Source: Anaerocolumna aminovalerica
GTDB taxonomy: Bacteria > Bacillota > Clostridia > Lachnospirales > Lachnospiraceae
DNA length: 64,000 nt
Assembly (NCBI RefSeq): GCF_900115365.1
Contig: NZ_FOWD01000006.1
Span: forward strand, 1 to 64,000
Reading direction: 5' to 3'
Part shown: piece after piece, positions 61,131 through 64,000 of the stretch
Position numbering within the stretch: the first letter of the stretch is position 1
Layout of the letters: each line of letters opens with the position of its first letter
Notes under the pieces: model-generated
Seen by the model: the letters and a program-made list of their open reading frames with translations, nothing else
Database searches by the model: none
Told to the model about the DNA's origin: nothing
Program-made: the position numbers and the translations under genes

Positions 61131-61523
61131 TTATTTTTCACCGATCAATTTATCCTTCTCCAGTATATGTTGACTAAGCCAGTCCCCAATAAATGAGAGA
61201 ATATCTAATAACATTTCTGTCTGATTCCTGTCCACCTGTTCAAAGTCAATACTATTTACCTTCTCCATAAATTGTTCATGATCAACAATCTGGCTGAACA
61301 GCTTTTTGTACCCAATTTTTTTCATATACGCTTCTTCACTTGCAAAATGAAATTTTGCATAATCTTTTAACTCATTGATTATGGTTACAATGTTATCAAA
61401 CTTATCCGGAATAAATTCGTCTGCAAAGACATCATATGCGGATTGTGCAATTCGAAACAGTTCTTTGTGCTCATCATCAATTTGCTTAATACCGGTATAG
61501 TATTCTTCTTTCATTACAAACAT
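61131..61523 (-). CDS. Bacteriohemerythrin
   Basis: A 130-residue four-helix protein. Diiron ligands can be read as His20 in IDDEHKELF, His57 and Glu61 in FHFASEE, His in VDHEQF, and His/Asp in QHILEKD near the end. The N-terminal His found in many homologs is replaced (EYYTGIKQ), so one ligand may differ. The family binds O2 and in anaerobes is linked to oxygen sensing or protection. The start MFVMKEE follows AAAGGAG by 6 bases; a reading from 61571 would run through an upstream hairpin and was rejected. It appears to be a single-gene unit. Confidence 0.88.
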   Translation of the reverse strand: MFVMKEEYYTGIKQIDDEHKELFRIAQSAYDVFADEFIPDKFDNIVTIINELKDYAKFHFASEEAYMKKIGYKKLFSQIVDHEQFMEKVNSIDFEQVDRNQTEMLLDILSFIGDWLSQHILEKDKLIGEK

Positions 61524-61539
61524 AATAATCTCCTTTCTG

Positions 61540-61580
61540 CCGAAGCACCCCGAATTTGGGCGCCAGCACAAATTTTGTCC
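61540..61580 (-). repeat. Dyad-rich repeat before the hemerythrin gene
   Basis: On the minus strand AATTTGTGCTGGCGCCCAAATT is a hairpin (AATTTG/CAAATT arms around GGCGCC), followed by CGGGGTGCTTCGGC. It resembles the hairpin pair of the 44987-45070 region and lies at the same place, just upstream of an SD. Confidence 0.5.
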
Positions 61581-61671
61581 TGTGAAAAATCAAGATTTTT
61601 TATATTCTATATATAATGGGGATACATGTTTCGACGCCCATATACTAGATTTGGTTGACTGTATCAAATTA

Positions 61672-62355
61672 TTATTGTAATTTGACCATTACATTTTTTC
61701 GAATATTCAATTGATCCACTTCCACATCACAATCTACGGCAAGAATATGAACACCTTTTTCCTCAGCTTCCTTCAGTGCTTGTCCAAATGCAGGATGAGT
61801 GATGTTATTAGGTTCAAAATATTTAACACCCTTCATTTGTACTACAAAAATGATGTATGCTTCATAGCCTTCTTCCACACAGGCAATAAGTTCTCTGACA
61901 TGCTTTACGCCTCTTTCCGTAGGGGCATCCGGGAATCTGACTATCCCTTCTTCTTCAAGTGTAACACCCTTTACTTCTATGTAAATCTGCCTGTTCTCTG
62001 CCTCTACATACAGATCAAATCTGGAATTACCATATGTTTTTTCTGTTTTAACTAATTTAATATCAGAAAATAATCCACCTGACTTAATCCATTCATAAAC
62101 TACTTTATTCGGTGCCTGGGAGTCCATATTAATCATTCGATTACCTTTTTGAACACCAATCAGGTCATATTTTGTCTTTCGATTCGGGTTGTCCTGTTCT
62201 TCCAAATAGACTGTAACCCCCGGTATTAGCAATTCCTTGCATCGCCCGGTATTTTTCACATGACAGGTTTTTACTTCACCATCCACCTCTGCATAAGCAA
62301 TAAATCGATTGGGACGGGACCTGAATATTCCTGTTTTAACTTTGTTATATTTCAT
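61672..62355 (-). CDS. sfsA: SfsA-family DNA/RNA nuclease
   Basis: A 227-residue protein of the SfsA family (E. coli SfsA 234). An N-terminal OB-like domain contains HVKNTGRCKELLIPG (about residues 33-47), and the C-terminal restriction-endonuclease-like fold contains SRFDLYVEAENRQIYIEVKGVTL (about 110-132), whose Asp/Glu/Lys form a PD-(D/E)xK-type site, and FPDAPTERGVKH. SfsA binds and may cleave DNA; its older name refers to sugar fermentation stimulation. The SD of the ATG belongs to the repeated module at 62357-62396. Confidence 0.92.
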   Translation of the reverse strand: MKYNKVKTGIFRSRPNRFIAYAEVDGEVKTCHVKNTGRCKELLIPGVTVYLEEQDNPNRKTKYDLIGVQKGNRMINMDSQAPNKVVYEWIKSGGLFSDIKLVKTEKTYGNSRFDLYVEAENRQIYIEVKGVTLEEEGIVRFPDAPTERGVKHVRELIACVEEGYEAYIIFVVQMKGVKYFEPNNITHPAFGQALKEAEEKGVHILAVDCDVEVDQLNIRKNVMVKLQ

Positions 62356-62356
62356 A

Positions 62357-62396
62357 ATAACCTCGATTCTGGCGATTTAACGCTTCTTAATAACCA
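62357..62396 (-). repeat. Hairpin-SD module variant before sfsA
   Basis: On the minus strand GGTTATTAAG, then AGCGTTAAATCGCC, then AGAATCGAGGTTAT leads straight to the sfsA ATG. The stem is shorter than in copy A (GCG/CGC core) but the flanks ATTAA and GAATCGAGGTTA are kept. Upstream, 62400-62440 holds a GTGCCGGCAC palindrome like the second hairpin of the 44987 region. Confidence 0.7.
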
Positions 62397-62547
62397 CAGC
62401 AGCTTTGTGTGCCGGCACATATTGCCTGAGCTCCAATCTATGTACTCTTTCACGCTAAAATCAGTAGGTCTTCTTTCCCATTGTATATTGAGTCTACAAA
62501 CATTTTTAGTTTTTGTCAATTAGTTCATAATAATTTTACACTTTTTT

Positions 62548-62579
62548 AACTTCCCTTTTACAGGAAGTTGGCTTATAAT
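62548..62579 (+). promoter_or_regulatory. Dyad and -10 upstream of the 84-residue protein gene
   Basis: AACTTCC (62548-62554) and GGAAGTT (62563-62569) form an inverted repeat just before a TATAAT (62574-62579). No convincing -35 is seen, so the dyad may be an activator site or a hairpin. The rest of the 316-base gap from 62355 holds the sfsA repeat and AT-rich sequence. Confidence 0.4.
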
Positions 62580-62670
62580 GGATTATAATTAAGGAAAGAT
62601 TCCTAGTTAAAAGAGTATAATTATTGTTAGTAATTGCATATACTGATAAGACGAAAGGAAGTATGATAGT

Positions 62671-62925
62671 ATGAAGAAATTCGGTAAATTCTTGTTTGGA
62701 ACTGTTTCCCTTGCAACTTTAGCATGCGGAGCTTACTATGTTTACAAAAATTTAATTAACAAAGACTCTTCTGATGAATTTGATGAGTTTGAAGATGAAT
62801 TTGAAGATTTTGATGATGAAGATGAGGATGCTCCGGAAGTAGAAAAAAAAGATACTCGTGAATATGTGTCCATCAATTTTACCTCTGACGAAGCTGCTTC
62901 CACCGAATCGGAAGAAGAACAATAA
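62671..62925 (+). CDS. Small membrane-anchored acidic protein (84 aa)
   Basis: MKKFGKFLFGTVSLATLACG forms one hydrophobic segment (about residues 7-27). It is followed by an extremely acidic stretch (residues 34-60, mostly Asp/Glu/Phe) and a Ser/Glu-rich end. No named domain. It probably sits at the membrane with its acidic tail inside, where it could bind cations or a basic partner (speculative). The SD is AAAGGAAG. A bidirectional terminator separates it from the convergent ZIP transporter gene. Confidence 0.7.
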   Translation: MKKFGKFLFGTVSLATLACGAYYVYKNLINKDSSDEFDEFEDEFEDFDDEDEDAPEVEKKDTREYVSINFTSDEAASTESEEEQ

Positions 62926-62939
62926 AGCCTGAATTTAAG

Positions 62940-62979
62940 AATAACCGACTATTTCAATAAAAGAAAATAGCCGGTTATT
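62940..62979. terminator. Bidirectional terminator before the ZIP gene
   Basis: AATAACCG (62940-62947) pairs with CGGTTATT (62972-62979), and the stem continues inward with CTATTT/AAATAG after one mismatch. T and A runs flank it. Confidence 0.75.
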
Positions 62980-62984
62980 TTTTC

Positions 62985-63785
62985 TTATCCTAAGGCAATA
63001 TCTAATGTTGTCATTACCATAAATCCTAACATAGTTCCGATAGTTGCCGCATGTCCGTAAAGGTGAGAGTCATTTTGTGATTCCGGAATTAACTCTTCCA
63101 CTACTACGAAAACCATAGCACCTGCTGCAAAGGATAATGCATAAGGCAAAATAGATCTGACACTGCTTGCAAGCATGGCTCCAAACACTGCTGCAATTGG
63201 CTCAACAATTCCTGATGCCTGCCCATACATAAAACTTTTTAACCTTGAATGTCCGTCTCTTCGTAAAGGTATGGATACTGCTGCTCCTTCCGGAAAGTTT
63301 TGAAGTGCTATACCCACGACCAGAATAATAGCTCCTGCTGTGGTGGCCTTTTCCACAGTTCCTACAGAACCAAATGCGATACCAAAGGACAATCCTTCCG
63401 GAATATTATGAAGTGTTATTGCCGTAACTAATAATACACTACGGCGTATGCTGTTTCTCGATACCTTACTTATTCCACCTCTGGGCTCATCTTCTACATG
63501 ATGAACATGAGGAATTAATTTATCTGCACCGAATAAGAATAATCCTCCAAAGCCAAATCCTACAACTACAGGAAGCCAGGGAAGGGGAGAATCCTCCGAT
63601 AATTCCAATGCCGGTAACAACAAGGACCAAAAGGAAGCTGCTAACATAATACCGGATGCAAAACCTAACATAAGGTTTAAAACTTTTGGTTTTATTTCTT
63701 TAAAAAAGAATACCATGGCCGCACCGGCTGCTGTTACGCCCCAAGTTACAAGTCCCCCTAGAAAAGCCATTAAAATTGGATTCAT
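62985..63785 (-). CDS. ZIP-family metal transporter (GufA/ZupT-like)
   Basis: A 266-residue protein with eight predicted membrane segments. The metal-binding helices 4 and 5 show TLHNIPEGLSFGIAFGS (about residues 123-139) and ALQNFPEGAAVSIPLRRDG (about 161-179), the HNxPEG and NxPEG motifs of ZIP carriers. A cytoplasmic His-rich loop (HVHHVEDEPRGG, about 90-101) lies between helices 3 and 4. It imports Zn2+ or other divalent metals. The SD AGGAGGATAT precedes the ATG. No metal-responsive operator is evident in the 106 bases upstream. Confidence 0.9.
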   Translation of the reverse strand: MNPILMAFLGGLVTWGVTAAGAAMVFFFKEIKPKVLNLMLGFASGIMLAASFWSLLLPALELSEDSPLPWLPVVVGFGFGGLFLFGADKLIPHVHHVEDEPRGGISKVSRNSIRRSVLLVTAITLHNIPEGLSFGIAFGSVGTVEKATTAGAIILVVGIALQNFPEGAAVSIPLRRDGHSRLKSFMYGQASGIVEPIAAVFGAMLASSVRSILPYALSFAAGAMVFVVVEELIPESQNDSHLYGHAATIGTMLGFMVMTTLDIALG

Positions 63786-63891
63786 ATTATATCCTCCTAG
63801 TTACTTACTTTATTCTAGGGTTGTAGATTCCTCTTCTAAAAAGCCTTTCATGAAATTCTTTATTCATCAAAACCATAGGCTTTTGAATTAA

Positions 63892-64000
63892 TTACCTATA
63901 TTCACTTATTTTGCTCTTTAATTGTTCTACATCCCCTATAATGGTATATCTTATTATATCACGATTATTATCATCTGTCTTTAACAGAATTTCATTTTCA
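63892..64000 (-). CDS. C-terminal end of an unidentified protein (start outside window)
   Basis: On the minus strand a frame open from the window edge ends NNRDIIRYTIIGDVEQLKSK followed by ISEYR and a TAA at 63894-63892. Only 35 residues are visible. The composition is protein-like, but no family can be named. It lies 106 bases upstream of the ZIP gene on the same strand and may belong to the same transcript. Confidence 0.5.
   Translation of the reverse strand, partial: ENEILLKTDDNNRDIIRYTIIGDVEQLKSKISEYR

Overview
The window looks like a chromosomal segment of a low-GC, Gram-positive, anaerobic Clostridia species, most likely a plant-fibre-type Lachnospiraceae. This is inferred from low GC and AT-rich spacers, strong SD sequences, frequent TTG/GTG starts, T-box and L20-type leaders, LacI-linked sugar genes, a GH94-type phosphorylase, and LplA/LplB/YtcP-like ABC importers without their own ATPase. 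No species-level marker is decisive.

Layout. 1-354: truncated right end of an ISL3-family insertion sequence. 368-3491: KtrA/KtrB potassium uptake with an AI-2E-type permease. 3691-7801: MarR regulator plus a heterodimeric ABC exporter, with a SlyA-like operator on its promoter. 8064-11997: M20 amidohydrolase, ketopantoate-reductase-like enzyme, voltage-gated-type K+ channel, esterase. 12261-13314: divergent CarD and MarR genes sharing two near-identical palindromes placed on the core promoters. 14399-14483: tRNA-Leu(AAG) with a scrambled copy of its own 3' end. 14741-16947: exported BNR-like repeat protein broken by a frameshift. 17094-21325: LacI regulator and a 1061-residue GH94-type phosphorylase. 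21840-24717: sugar-dehydrogenase-like beta-propeller, YiaK-type diketogulonate reductase and a HAD phosphatase. 24915-29370: FAD/Rieske oxidoreductase, then an MFS exporter translationally coupled to an unusual large ArsR-type regulator. 29587-33621: class I ribonucleotide reductase nrdA-nrdB under a cobalamin riboswitch. 33714-33797: tRNA-Leu(CAG). 34036-41496: two lipoproteins, a second heterodimeric ABC exporter, and an SPFH protein followed by a 57-residue ribbon-helix-helix protein.

41570-53015 is the most distinctive region. A divergent LacI regulator faces a nine-gene operon: a small CxxC protein, two large proteins sharing a C-terminal beta domain (one DUF4832-like), a NAT_N/GNAT_C-type acyltransferase-like protein, an MFS transporter, a Gfo/Idh/MocA oxidoreductase, two permeases and a lipoprotein binding protein. 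It reads as an uptake and processing pathway for an unidentified glycan or acylated sugar.

53137-58890 holds core translation genes: infC-rpmI-rplT with an AUU start and an attenuator leader, prfC, and thrS behind a T-box. 58974-64000 holds YdcF, a GT4 glycosyltransferase, a hemerythrin, SfsA, a small acidic membrane protein, a ZIP metal transporter and the end of an unidentified gene.

A recurring non-coding theme is a hairpin plus SD module (the SD core reads GAATCGAGGTTA) that directly supplies the ribosome binding site of at least three unrelated genes (starts at 44945, 46372 and 62355). Most regulatory statements are read directly from sequence. Substrates and physiological roles are inferences from family membership.
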